Positions 36,401 through 44,868 of a DNA stretch of 61,022 bases are shown one piece after another. Under the pieces are notes generated by a model that did not search any database, was not told the DNA's origin, and worked only from the letters and a program-made list of their open reading frames with translations. Position 1 is the first letter of the stretch. Every line of letters starts with the position of its first letter. The stretch is from a virus. The position numbers were made by a program, and so were the translations under genes. The stretch covers positions 1-61,022 of IMG/VR virus record IMGVR_UViG_3300025816_001375. One strand, written 5' to 3'.

Positions 36401-39400
36401 ATTTTATCTACTCTTCCTAAGTAATACTCAAAATCTGATCTTATGTCTGAATTAAATTTAATTGGTTGTACTACTGAAGCACCTGTACCATCAAATGATC
36501 TATCTTGGTTACCAGAGTCTATAGTTGAATCGTCATCAACTCTAGGTCTAAAATCTAAACTATCTCTTAACTCATATCTTACACCTGTTGTTGAAGAAGT
36601 ATAAGATGGAATATTTTCATAATCAATAACTCCTGAATATGAGTCAACATCAAAGTAATCACCAGAACTGTGAGTGAAATAATCAAAGTCAATCAATAGT
36701 CTACCTGTTGGTGTTACTTCGCCATCTTTTAATTTAATTCTACCAATGTCATAGAAGTTATCTCTTTGACCATTATCTAAATCAAATCTGTCTGTAATAT
36801 TTGTATCACTTGAAGTTGCAACTGTACTAAAATCAGCAGCCATATAAATTGCATTTATTTGATAAACATCAGCCTTAGCTAAACCTATTGTTCCACTTTC
36901 AATTGTTGTTTGATCTGAAATAGAAACTGTTGCACCTGAACTTAATGATTTAGATTTAGAAGTTCCAATAGTTTTATTTAAAGTTAATAAAATTTTTATA
37001 TCGTGTGAAGCGTAGTTAGCACCGAAATCAATTGTTAAAATAGTTTTAGCAACATTTAATGAAAATATTACTGTACCTTCGTGGTTATTTCCAGAAAGAC
37101 TTAAAATGTCTCCTACAGCACCTGTTCCACCAGAACCTAAACTTGTAATTGAACATGTGAAATCACTTTCTGTTAAATCAGCAAACGTTTCATTTACACC
37201 TGCTGAGAAAGTTGCGATACCATCTCCTGTTAAAGATGTAATTTCATGTTTTCTAAAAGTATATGTTGTATCTGAAGCATTACTGTTAGAAGTTGTTTTT
37301 AATGTTTTAATATTACTGTAAGGTAATTTAAATATAGAAACATTTTTTTCAGGTGATTGTGATTTTGCACGTCTTCTTGTTACAATTGTTTTTGTAGAAG
37401 CAGCTGCAGTTACACTTGATAATGTTAAACTTGAATTTGAAATAATAACTTCTACTATTTTTGTTTCTATATTTCCACTATCATTTGTAAATGAAATTGA
37501 GTCACCAACTCTTAATTCTTCAGTAAATCTTGTATTAATACCTTGTACATCAGCAGAACTTGAACCAACGTCAATTGATCCAGTCAAAACAAAGTTATCT
37601 CCATTTGTAGCATCTAATGCTGTATCAGCAGTAAATGTTGGACTACCCGCCATTGCAACTTGTTTAACTGATGGTAAATCAAATGCAGTAACGCCTTTTA
37701 AACCTACAGCATCTGATTGAATAACAGCTGTGTTACTTGAAGTACCACCTGTAATAGTTTCTTCAGTAACAAATACACCTTGTACATTTGAAATTACAAC
37801 AACTCCATGTGCAGCTGTTCCACCTGAACTATAACCAGTGAATGCTGATGAATCTATAGATGTTGTTCCGTCTGTGTCATATAATTCAAATGTTGTACCT
37901 GATGGGTTTCTAACTGTATAAACATTACCATTAACTTCAGTCATACCAGATACACTTGAAATTGTAACTTGCTGACCTTCTTTAAAATTATTATTTGCTG
38001 TAACTACAGCAGGATTAGCTTGACTAATACCTGTAATTGTAGCACTTTCAGTTGTAGAATGTGTTTGTACAACACCAGTTGCACCTGAAGTTCCACCAGT
38101 TACAACTTCTCCAGTTGTAAATGATTGAGCTGTTCTAATATTTAAATGAGTAAACAAAACAATATCAAAAAGATAATGTTTGTAAATAGCACTTGTTAAA
38201 CTTGAACTTGAAAAAATATTTGCTGATGCAGTACCAGACGAATATTCAAAACCTCTACTTTTTGCTCTTCCTATTTGTGTTATGGAAGATTCTGTTCCTG
38301 TATTTACAGTACCACGTGAACTTGTAGCCACATTATGTAGAGTTAAACCTTTAAACGGTTCAACACCTGAAGTAGAAGCAATATCTGGAGAACCATAAAC
38401 GTTGGTTACATTTACAAAGTTACCTATATCGAATCTTGTATTAAAATTATTTTGTGTTGCAAAATCTCTAGCCTTGTCAACATCAACATATGTTGTTGCT
38501 ATAGTATCAATTTCATATCCTTTAACATATGCTTTTCCTGGAGAGAAACCTACTGCAAGTTTAGTAGCATCACCACCATTACCTGAAGTGTAAATACCTC
38601 TATTATTTCCTGAAATTAAATGTTCTCTTATATCTATATCAAATGGTTTTACAACGTAATCACCAGACTCGTCATATGTTCTACGAGCAAGTGTGTCTTC
38701 TAATACAGCATATTCAGTTGATCTTACTTGATTTTGTAGTGTACCACTAGATAATCTTAATAATTCATAAAAGTTGTTATCTTCAGTACTTGCTAATGCC
38801 TTTTTAGTTAGTGTAAGAAGAATTTTAAATCTGTGGGCACCTGGTGCATTTGTATTAGAAACACCTTGTGCATTATCATTTAAAGATGAATCATCACCCG
38901 AAGTTACAAAAGACTCTGTAACTGTTAAACCAACTCTATATGATGGTGTGCTTGAATATTTTTCTAATATTAAAGTTTGTCCTGAAACTTGTACATGGTA
39001 TCCATTTATATAATAAACACCTTCTTGTATTTGTGCAGCTGAACCTGTTGCCGTAGTATTAACAACTACAGTTGGATTGCCTGAACCATCAGATGTTAAG
39101 GTTTCACCATCTGAAAAGGTAATTGTTGTATTGTCAGTACTATTTGTATTAAAATATTTTACAAATAATGTATCTGGATCAGTTCCATCAGTTGCAACAG
39201 AATTAACTACTTTTGCAGTAACGCCTGAAGTATTGCCTGTTAAAGTTGTTCCAACATAATCTGTTAAATTTGAAGCAGATTTAGATGTTAACTTAACAGC
39301 ATAATATTTTAAGTCATATCCAATTTCACCTGGAATAATCATTGCACCTTTGTCGAAAAGGTGATCTGATAATCTTTCTATTTGATTTTGTAATTGAGTT

Positions 39401-39525
39401 TGTGATTGAGTTAATTCTCTAGCCTGAACAGCAAAAGCAGGTCTAAAAAGTATTCTGTGAAACTTTTTTGACTCTGTAAAATCGTCATAGTAAGGACTGA
39501 CATTAAAATCAGTTGGACTTGGCAT
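33424..39525 (-). CDS. Large tail/baseplate protein, DUF4815 type (2033 aa)
   Basis: The N-terminus MPSPTDFNVSPYYDDFTESKKFHRILFRP, with 'AVQARELTQSQTQLQNQIERLSDHLF', is the DUF4815 signature found in large marine T4-like tail proteins. The body is beta-rich with 'TITGGTSSNT' type repeats. The last third has an 'SYPPVLRDMRGIALAI' end. The position after gp8-like suggests that it stands in place of the T4 gp9/gp10 baseplate-fibre connectors. It reads as one intact frame of 6.1 kb. Confidence 0.85.
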   Translation of the reverse strand: MPSPTDFNVSPYYDDFTESKKFHRILFRPAFAVQARELTQSQTQLQNQIERLSDHLFDKGAMIIPGEIGYDLKYYAVKLTSKSASNLTDYVGTTLTGNTSGVTAKVVNSVATDGTDPDTLFVKYFNTNSTDNTTITFSDGETLTSDGSGNPTVVVNTTATGSAAQIQEGVYYINGYHVQVSGQTLILEKYSSTPSYRVGLTVTESFVTSGDDSSLNDNAQGVSNTNAPGAHRFKILLTLTKKALASTEDNNFYELLRLSSGTLQNQVRSTEYAVLEDTLARRTYDESGDYVVKPFDIDIREHLISGNNRGIYTSGNGGDATKLAVGFSPGKAYVKGYEIDTIATTYVDVDKARDFATQNNFNTRFDIGNFVNVTNVYGSPDIASTSGVEPFKGLTLHNVATSSRGTVNTGTESSITQIGRAKSRGFEYSSGTASANIFSSSSLTSAIYKHYLFDIVLFTHLNIRTAQSFTTGEVVTGGTSGATGVVQTHSTTESATITGISQANPAVVTANNNFKEGQQVTISSVSGMTEVNGNVYTVRNPSGTTFELYDTDGTTSIDSSAFTGYSSGGTAAHGVVVISNVQGVFVTEETITGGTSSNTAVIQSDAVGLKGVTAFDLPSVKQVAMAGSPTFTADTALDATNGDNFVLTGSIDVGSSSADVQGINTRFTEELRVGDSISFTNDSGNIETKIVEVIISNSSLTLSSVTAAASTKTIVTRRRAKSQSPEKNVSIFKLPYSNIKTLKTTSNSNASDTTYTFRKHEITSLTGDGIATFSAGVNETFADLTESDFTCSITSLGSGGTGAVGDILSLSGNNHEGTVIFSLNVAKTILTIDFGANYASHDIKILLTLNKTIGTSKSKSLSSGATVSISDQTTIESGTIGLAKADVYQINAIYMAADFSTVATSSDTNITDRFDLDNGQRDNFYDIGRIKLKDGEVTPTGRLLIDFDYFTHSSGDYFDVDSYSGVIDYENIPSYTSSTTGVRYELRDSLDFRPRVDDDSTIDSGNQDRSFDGTGASVVQPIKFNSDIRSDFEYYLGRVDKIFLDKDGNFKVLKGASSINPRVPGTLDNAMHLYTLYIPSYTLDTSEVGIEHVDNKRYTMRDIGRIESRIDTVEYYTQLSLLETAAQNLQIQDSNGFDRFKNGFVVDNFTGHNIGDIGNKDYKVSIDYAKGEMRPTFHEDAIQLIERDDDGTEITAADRTTSNYQKTGDLITLPYTEATLIDQPYASKAINVNPFGVFTWIGSIELTPPGDEWKETERAPELVINNPNGSWDNLTRQTGNSGQLSEFPMSTVWNSWQDTWTGRPIETERRRVGTYEKRGGHGWRVIAKEEVTTAQQVSQTRTGIRAVAIPETVRTSIGDRVVSVAFVPFIRSRTLTFVATRLKPNTKVYPFFDNVDISSYVTPDGGSLGGNLITDSNGRVEGTFAIPDPKTSSNPRWRTGQRLFRLTSSSSNSLTNANVETAANVEYVARGLLETVRETILSSREARVEMRSVTETQSITRTSTRTEERQVGYHDPLAQTFLIDDEGGVFLTSIDIFFSTKDSAIPVTVQVRDVVNGYPGQKILPFSEVTLNPGDVNTSTDGTVATKFTFSSPVYIQNNVEYCFVVMANSQDYNAYVARIGETSLDSNRTISAQPYAGVLFKSQNGMTWSAEQNEDMKFKLRRAEFSQVTGTVTLTNDTLSTRTLKNNPLRTTNSSSVIRVFHPNHGMNGTNNSVTIAGIPSGTYNGIDTTTDPINGTYTSISNVTLDSYDITLGSGTATATGDIGGATVTATQNRTFDVLNLGGIQTMNVPGTTIDYFVRTSTGKSIHGSETQFTLTSAANKLAVVNNDNLFFTSPQMVASEINESGDTALGVAAKGVGKSFYTILEMTTVNTKLSPVLDTQRMSAFTISNRLNSPTSSNTPDYLTDTNNLGTSSAAVYCTKPVILENNSKALDIRLTANIRATSEVEMYFRVSGPDEERQLDDISWTPFNTDGSPDVSITPAEDDSTFREYKYSATDIHDFTSFQLKIVMKGTNSSYPPVLRDMRGIALAI

Positions 39526-39541
39526 TATCTATTTTCCCCTG

Positions 39542-41038
39542 TTAAAACTCAATAATGAGTTTGATGTTTTCAGTTTGATCGGTTGCTCTAGTAATTTTGG
39601 TTCTGTTCTCTACATATAAAATTTCACCTGAGTCATGTTGTAATTCTGGAGCAGCATATCCAGAAGTAAATACAACTTGATCAACTGTTTGAGTTGAAGT
39701 GTCTGGTGTACCAGTTGCACTTGAACCTTGACCAGTAATTACATTTGCACCTGAAAAGGCAGTTACATTTCCATCACTATCAGCCCCAGCGTCATTATGC
39801 CTTGTCTGAATGTAATATAAAATACCGTTTACAGAATCCCATTCAACAACTTTACCAACAGCACCTGTTGTTGCTTGATTAATTTCTTCATCAGCAGTAA
39901 ATGTTCCTGGTGTTGGAGAACTTGCAATTTTAATTGCATATGTTCCTCTTAATGTTGCAGCTGAAGCAGCTGTTCCACTTGCGTTGTTTGGATCTTTAAT
40001 TAAAGTAATTTTTCTAAAGTCGTTTGCAGCTGTAAAGTCTCCTGAATTTGTACTTTCAGTTCCTTCTAGTGTTGTATTTAACATTACAAAGAAAGCACCT
40101 AATTCTTCTACAGCATTAAATCCGTGACCACCTTTTGGTGGAATAATAACATCTAGTTCGGCACCTGAACCAGCACCACCAGCGTTTGTTGCTGTAAGTA
40201 TATCAGCGTTTCTAATATAGCCTGATGTATATCCTGTACCTCTTGTTGTAACTGTAACAGCTGTAATTGCACCTGAAGTTAAAGTAATTGAACAAACTCC
40301 ACCAGTACCATCACCTTTTATTGGTACAGCAGTTATTGTTCCTGATGTTGCACCACCTGAAACTGTATAACTTGATCCTGCAGTTTTAATTTTAATTACA
40401 TCTAAGGCACCATCAACAGCAGCTGAACTTACAGTTGAGTCTGTTGAAACTCCCATAAAATCTGTAGATAAGAAATTTGCTTGTTGTGACGCCGATAAAG
40501 TGTACATATATTTCCACTTATAATCGTCTGAAGTTGTAATAACTGAAGTAGAAGTGCCAGATGGTTGATCTGTTGATGTTCCACCGCCATTATTATCTAA
40601 ACATTTGTAAACGTTTCTATCTGAAGTTAAAACATAAAAAGTTGAATCAAATAAAGTAGTTGCACCACTATTTGAAGTTACTCTTGTTGACGTACTGCCT
40701 GTTATAAATTCTTCATAGTCGTGTCTGTAAATATCATAAACTGTGCCAGATGTCCAGTTTCTTCTTGGTATTACAAAAGACACGTCTGAAGCTGTAATTT
40801 TCTTAGCAGCTAATAAATCGTCAAAGTTTTTAAATTCGTTTAATACACTATCACCTGGTGTAATAGGTGCAGTTTCAGTTCCTTCGTAGTCTGTTCTTCC
40901 GTCTGGTCTTGTTAAAGTACCAAATTCTTGAGCTCTACCTATTCCTAAGTAGTAAACTGTTGGAGAAGCCTCAGAAAACGATTCTGAAAACTGTTCCGCA
41001 TTGTTTATTCTAAATTTGTTTGTTATAATTGCTGGCAT
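39542..41038 (-). CDS. gp8: Baseplate wedge protein gp8-like
   Basis: A 498-residue protein starting MPAIITNKFRINNAEQFSES. 'FVIPRRNWTSGTVYDIYRHDYEEF', 'FYVLTSDRNVYKCLDNNGG' and 'YKWKYMYTLS' are the conserved segments of gp8 in cyanophage-type T4-like viruses, where gp8 dimers help build each baseplate wedge. The middle has glycine-rich 'VTTRGTGYTSGYI' repeats. A late promoter is 17 bp upstream of the ATG. Confidence 0.8.
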   Translation of the reverse strand: MPAIITNKFRINNAEQFSESFSEASPTVYYLGIGRAQEFGTLTRPDGRTDYEGTETAPITPGDSVLNEFKNFDDLLAAKKITASDVSFVIPRRNWTSGTVYDIYRHDYEEFITGSTSTRVTSNSGATTLFDSTFYVLTSDRNVYKCLDNNGGGTSTDQPSGTSTSVITTSDDYKWKYMYTLSASQQANFLSTDFMGVSTDSTVSSAAVDGALDVIKIKTAGSSYTVSGGATSGTITAVPIKGDGTGGVCSITLTSGAITAVTVTTRGTGYTSGYIRNADILTATNAGGAGSGAELDVIIPPKGGHGFNAVEELGAFFVMLNTTLEGTESTNSGDFTAANDFRKITLIKDPNNASGTAASAATLRGTYAIKIASSPTPGTFTADEEINQATTGAVGKVVEWDSVNGILYYIQTRHNDAGADSDGNVTAFSGANVITGQGSSATGTPDTSTQTVDQVVFTSGYAAPELQHDSGEILYVENRTKITRATDQTENIKLIIEF

Positions 41039-41055
41039 TTCTTATTCCTCATTTA

Positions 41056-41063
41056 TATTTATA
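41056..41063 (-). promoter_or_regulatory. T4-type late promoter
   Basis: Exact TATAAATA on the minus strand, 17 bp before the gp8-like gene. Confidence 0.7.
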
Positions 41064-41072
41064 ATCATTTTA

Positions 41073-42227
41073 TTACGATCCTGAACCATATAGTGATTTA
41101 ACTACTGATCCAGAACTGTCTAATATTTGTAGTTGAACAGCACTTGTTAACTGTGTAGAACCGATAGATCCTCCTGTTACTGAAAATTCTGTGCCTGATA
41201 ATGTTAAAGATTGACCTGCTGAATATACTGCTGTTTCGGCAATTACAGAAAATGTAATATTTGTAGTGCCAAATGTAATTGTACCACTAGTATTCATTAC
41301 ATATAATTCCCCAGCACCTGTATCTCCTTCTTGTACAAAAAAGGCATCACCTTCTCCTAAAGAATCTGGATCAGAAGCACCATAACTATCTGTATCTGTT
41401 GTTCTTGTTAATACCCATGCAGTTGCACCATCACCAACAGTTGATACATAATACACACCGTTGTGAGTTGCATTTGATTGATTGTAAATTAAAACTCTAT
41501 CGTTTAAATTTAAAGCAACACCATCAATTGAAATGGCTGCTAAAGTATCTGTGTTAGTTAAAGTTGCACCTACACCTGAAGTGCCGTTATCATATGAAGC
41601 AGTTAAATTTGATGGTGCTTCTACTCTTACGGCTGTGTGATAATGAATACCTGCAGCTGCGATATTATCAACATAAGTTTTAATTGCTTTTGCTGAAGCA
41701 ATTGTAGTATCTGTGCCTGCAACTGAAGTTAAATCTGTATCTAATACACCAGATGCTAAGTCAGCAACTTCAATGTTTGAAATTGAGTTACCAGTGCCAT
41801 TTGCGTCAAAAGTTTTGTTAGTAAGTGTTGTTGTTGAACCTGCAGTTATGTAACTTTGTAAATCACTTATTTGACTTTCTGTAATAGAAACACCTGAATT
41901 TATAGCAGCTTGGTGTTGAGTGACACTTGATTGTGTAATATTAGCATCTGGAACATCAGCCCAAGTAACTGCTGATGATAAATCATTAGCTTCAGAAAAT
42001 GAAGTAATATAACCAGAGTCATTTGTCCATTGGGATATATTGCCTGACTTGTTAGTTAAAGTATCTGTTGATGAGTCTGTGATAAAACCTGTAGTTAAAG
42101 TAGTTCCATCACCTATTGCTGTATAAATTTCATTGAAATTATCATTAACTAAATCACCAGCGGCTCGAAGTGTTGAACCTGTGCCGTCATTTGCGATTGA
42201 TCCGATGTTTATTGTTTGTTTTGCCAT
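41073..42227 (-). CDS. Tail fibre-like protein
   Basis: A 384-residue protein. The N-terminus ('INIGSIANDGTGSTLRAAGDLVNDNFNEIY') is a common attachment segment in marine T4-like fibre proteins. The middle has a beta domain ('ISIDGVALNLNDRVLIYNQSNATHNGVYYVS') related to the one in the fibre at 13170. The C-terminus ([19 protein letters not shown]) is almost the same as in the fibre at 3317. It is inserted between gp7-like and gp8-like genes, where T4 has no fibre gene. Confidence 0.8.
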   Translation of the reverse strand: MAKQTINIGSIANDGTGSTLRAAGDLVNDNFNEIYTAIGDGTTLTTGFITDSSTDTLTNKSGNISQWTNDSGYITSFSEANDLSSAVTWADVPDANITQSSVTQHQAAINSGVSITESQISDLQSYITAGSTTTLTNKTFDANGTGNSISNIEVADLASGVLDTDLTSVAGTDTTIASAKAIKTYVDNIAAAGIHYHTAVRVEAPSNLTASYDNGTSGVGATLTNTDTLAAISIDGVALNLNDRVLIYNQSNATHNGVYYVSTVGDGATAWVLTRTTDTDSYGASDPDSLGEGDAFFVQEGDTGAGELYVMNTSGTITFGTTNITFSVIAETAVYSAGQSLTLSGTEFSVTGGSIGSTQLTSAVQLQILDSSGSVVKSLYGSGS

Positions 42228-42240
42228 ATCTCTCTCTTAC

Positions 42241-42248
42241 TATTTATA
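42241..42248 (-). promoter_or_regulatory. T4-type late promoter
   Basis: Exact TATAAATA on the minus strand, 13 bp before the fibre gene starting at 42227; it lies in the short gap before the gp7-like gene. Confidence 0.7.
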
Positions 42249-42250
42249 TG

Positions 42251-44863
42251 TTATCCTGCATCCATTGTAATATTAGTATCATCAAATGTTGTTGTTGTTT
42301 CATCAAAAGTATTACCTGATACATCACCTATTTGTGCAGGAATTGTAAAGTTTGTTTTAAGTTTTCTTCCTTCAGCACTTGAAGTCATTAAAAAGATTGC
42401 GTTTGATCCATCTAATGATGTTCTTGTACCTTGAACTTTTATATCATTTAATATTGCAAAAGTAATACCACTACTACTAAATGAATTGTTTGCAGTAACT
42501 CCAAAAGCAGTATTAATAAATTTGTTTAAAACGCCAAATCTTGGCCCAGCATATGCAAATCCTTGTCTTACATTTACTAAATCGCCTGATGGGTTGGATA
42601 AATTTCTTCTAACTCTACTTACATAATCTATATTAATTGGCTGTGTTTTTAAAGTTACATCTCTTGTTGTTTTATCAAACTGTGTAATTGTACCACTATC
42701 TAAATCAGCTGATACACCTAATTTTGCATTTACTCTTAATGTTGTTCCATCAGTTTCAGTACCTAATCTTCTTCCAACTATAAATGAATATAATCTTGTT
42801 ATTACTGATTTTAAAATTTGTGTTACACCAGAATTTATTCCTGTTACTCTTTTAATCTGAGCGTCTAGTTGAGTTTCAATTGTAATTTCACCTTGAAAAT
42901 AAAAACCAGCAGAGTGAAGTGTTTTAATATAACTATCTCTCCATTCATTGATTGATCTTCCAACTCTAATAATGTATGAGTAATCCTGATACAATAAACT
43001 GTCTTGTATTTTCATTGTATCTTCAGATACCCAACCGTCTTCATTTAAAAAAGCACCATCGGTTGTAATTACACCAGCTACATCTATAGTACCTGTTGCT
43101 TGTTCTAATTTACTAACAGTCGCTGTTGCACCACCAGAACTTGTAACTGTAATATTTGTACCATACACTCCTGTTGTATCTGATAATTTTAATATGTTTG
43201 TATCTGTATTAAATGAAACTACTGTAGCAGTTATGACAGACGAACCATCTGAACCTAATCCAGAAACAGTTTCACCTGCTGTAAATGTTCCTGAAACATT
43301 GGTTACTAAAAGATATGTTGGTAAAATTATTGTTGGAGCAGGAGAGGCTTGATAATTGTATCCAGCTTCAACAACATTTATTGTTAATGCTCTTCCTATT
43401 TCAGAACCGTATGCTAAAACTTTTGCACCTGTTCCTAAACTAGATGTAACTGTAAGTGTAGGTAAAGATGTAAATCCATTACCATTAGATATTAAACGAA
43501 TGTCTGTTATATCTCCTACATTGCCACCAACTTCTTGTACAACTTTATTTCCAAAGTATGAGTCATCAACCATTGTTTCATCTTCTAAAATAAGTTGACC
43601 AGAGCCTGTACCATCTTCTAATGTAACACCTCCATTAACAACAGAAACTTTAGCTGATGCATTACCAAAACTAAAATTAACAACATCACCAACTTCATAA
43701 TTTGCACCACCATCATCTATAACAATTTCTTGTATTGAACCAGAACCGACTGGTCCAAGTTTTAAAGATGCTCCTGTTCCACCAGCAGTTAATGATACAC
43801 TATCACCTTCACTATATAATGCACCATCATTTGTTATGACTTTATTATTAAGAATACCTGTAACTGTAACAGATATAGTTACATCTAAATCAGTATTACT
43901 TACTCCAGTTATTGTTTGTCCTGAAATAAATGTACCGTTTACTGAAGTATCTCCTAAAACTAATTCTACAACTTCTTGTCCACCAATAATAAATTTAAAA
44001 ACATCTTCAACAATAGCTGTTGCCTCATTAATAGATGAATCTGTTAAATTGTTTGGTTGTGTTATAGTTTGTCCAATAAGATTTGTAGCGTCAGAATTAC
44101 CAATTTCTATACAACGTAATATTTTTTTTGTATCCCATTTACCATCCGACACTCTTAAAATATTGTCTTTTGGATATCTTATCTCAGCTTCTTCGTTAAA
44201 TAATAGTTTAAAAAATATTTCACTTGCACGTTTTGTTCCTTTTGCTTGATAAAGTGATTTAATATTTTTAATTAGATTTCTTTTGTTAACATCACCATCT
44301 AATGTATCAGGTATAGAAGTTAAAAATGAATTTCTAAATTTAGTTAAGAATCCTGATATAGTTTTATCCACATCAGCGTAATCTAAAAGTTGTTGTATGT
44401 TTTGAACTGGATTGGCTCTATACTTACCAATGTTTGCTTGAGCGCCTGAAGATGTGCCTGTAATTAATTCACCTTCTATAAATTTATTTTGATGTGTAAC
44501 AAATAAACGAGAACCTGCGTCAACATCTTCTACTAAAACAGTAGCAGTTGCACCTGAAGTAGCGCCTGTAATTGTTTCACCATTTATAAAATCACCATAT
44601 GATGTATCTTCTAAAAGTATTCTATCTGTAGAATCATCTTTGTTTACATTTGTACCATCTAATAATAAAAAATTATTTACATTAGCTGAACTATCTAATT
44701 GAAGATGATCTGGATCTCCAATATTTGTTAATTTAATCTCAGCTGATTCCATCAACTGATAATACGCTTTTATAAAGTCTAAAAATAACGGATGATCTTC
44801 AAGTACAAAATCAGGTACTTGTGAATTTAAAAGGTTTGATATTTTATCTTTAAAGTCGGCCAT
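42251..44863 (-). CDS. Baseplate wedge protein, gp7 position
   Basis: An 870-residue protein starting MADFKDKISNLLNSQVPDFVLEDHPLFLDFIKAYYQLMES, a start typical of a large baseplate protein in cyanophage-type T4-like viruses. 'FLTKFRNSFLTSIPD' and 'YQAKGTKRASEIFFKLLFNEEAEI' are conserved there. The centre has several 'GETITGATSGATATV' type beta repeats. Lying between gp6 and gp8, it fills the T4 gp7 position, but sequence similarity to T4 gp7 itself is not evident. Confidence 0.75.
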   Translation of the reverse strand: MADFKDKISNLLNSQVPDFVLEDHPLFLDFIKAYYQLMESAEIKLTNIGDPDHLQLDSSANVNNFLLLDGTNVNKDDSTDRILLEDTSYGDFINGETITGATSGATATVLVEDVDAGSRLFVTHQNKFIEGELITGTSSGAQANIGKYRANPVQNIQQLLDYADVDKTISGFLTKFRNSFLTSIPDTLDGDVNKRNLIKNIKSLYQAKGTKRASEIFFKLLFNEEAEIRYPKDNILRVSDGKWDTKKILRCIEIGNSDATNLIGQTITQPNNLTDSSINEATAIVEDVFKFIIGGQEVVELVLGDTSVNGTFISGQTITGVSNTDLDVTISVTVTGILNNKVITNDGALYSEGDSVSLTAGGTGASLKLGPVGSGSIQEIVIDDGGANYEVGDVVNFSFGNASAKVSVVNGGVTLEDGTGSGQLILEDETMVDDSYFGNKVVQEVGGNVGDITDIRLISNGNGFTSLPTLTVTSSLGTGAKVLAYGSEIGRALTINVVEAGYNYQASPAPTIILPTYLLVTNVSGTFTAGETVSGLGSDGSSVITATVVSFNTDTNILKLSDTTGVYGTNITVTSSGGATATVSKLEQATGTIDVAGVITTDGAFLNEDGWVSEDTMKIQDSLLYQDYSYIIRVGRSINEWRDSYIKTLHSAGFYFQGEITIETQLDAQIKRVTGINSGVTQILKSVITRLYSFIVGRRLGTETDGTTLRVNAKLGVSADLDSGTITQFDKTTRDVTLKTQPINIDYVSRVRRNLSNPSGDLVNVRQGFAYAGPRFGVLNKFINTAFGVTANNSFSSSGITFAILNDIKVQGTRTSLDGSNAIFLMTSSAEGRKLKTNFTIPAQIGDVSGNTFDETTTTFDDTNITMDAG

Positions 44864-44868
44864 TTCAT

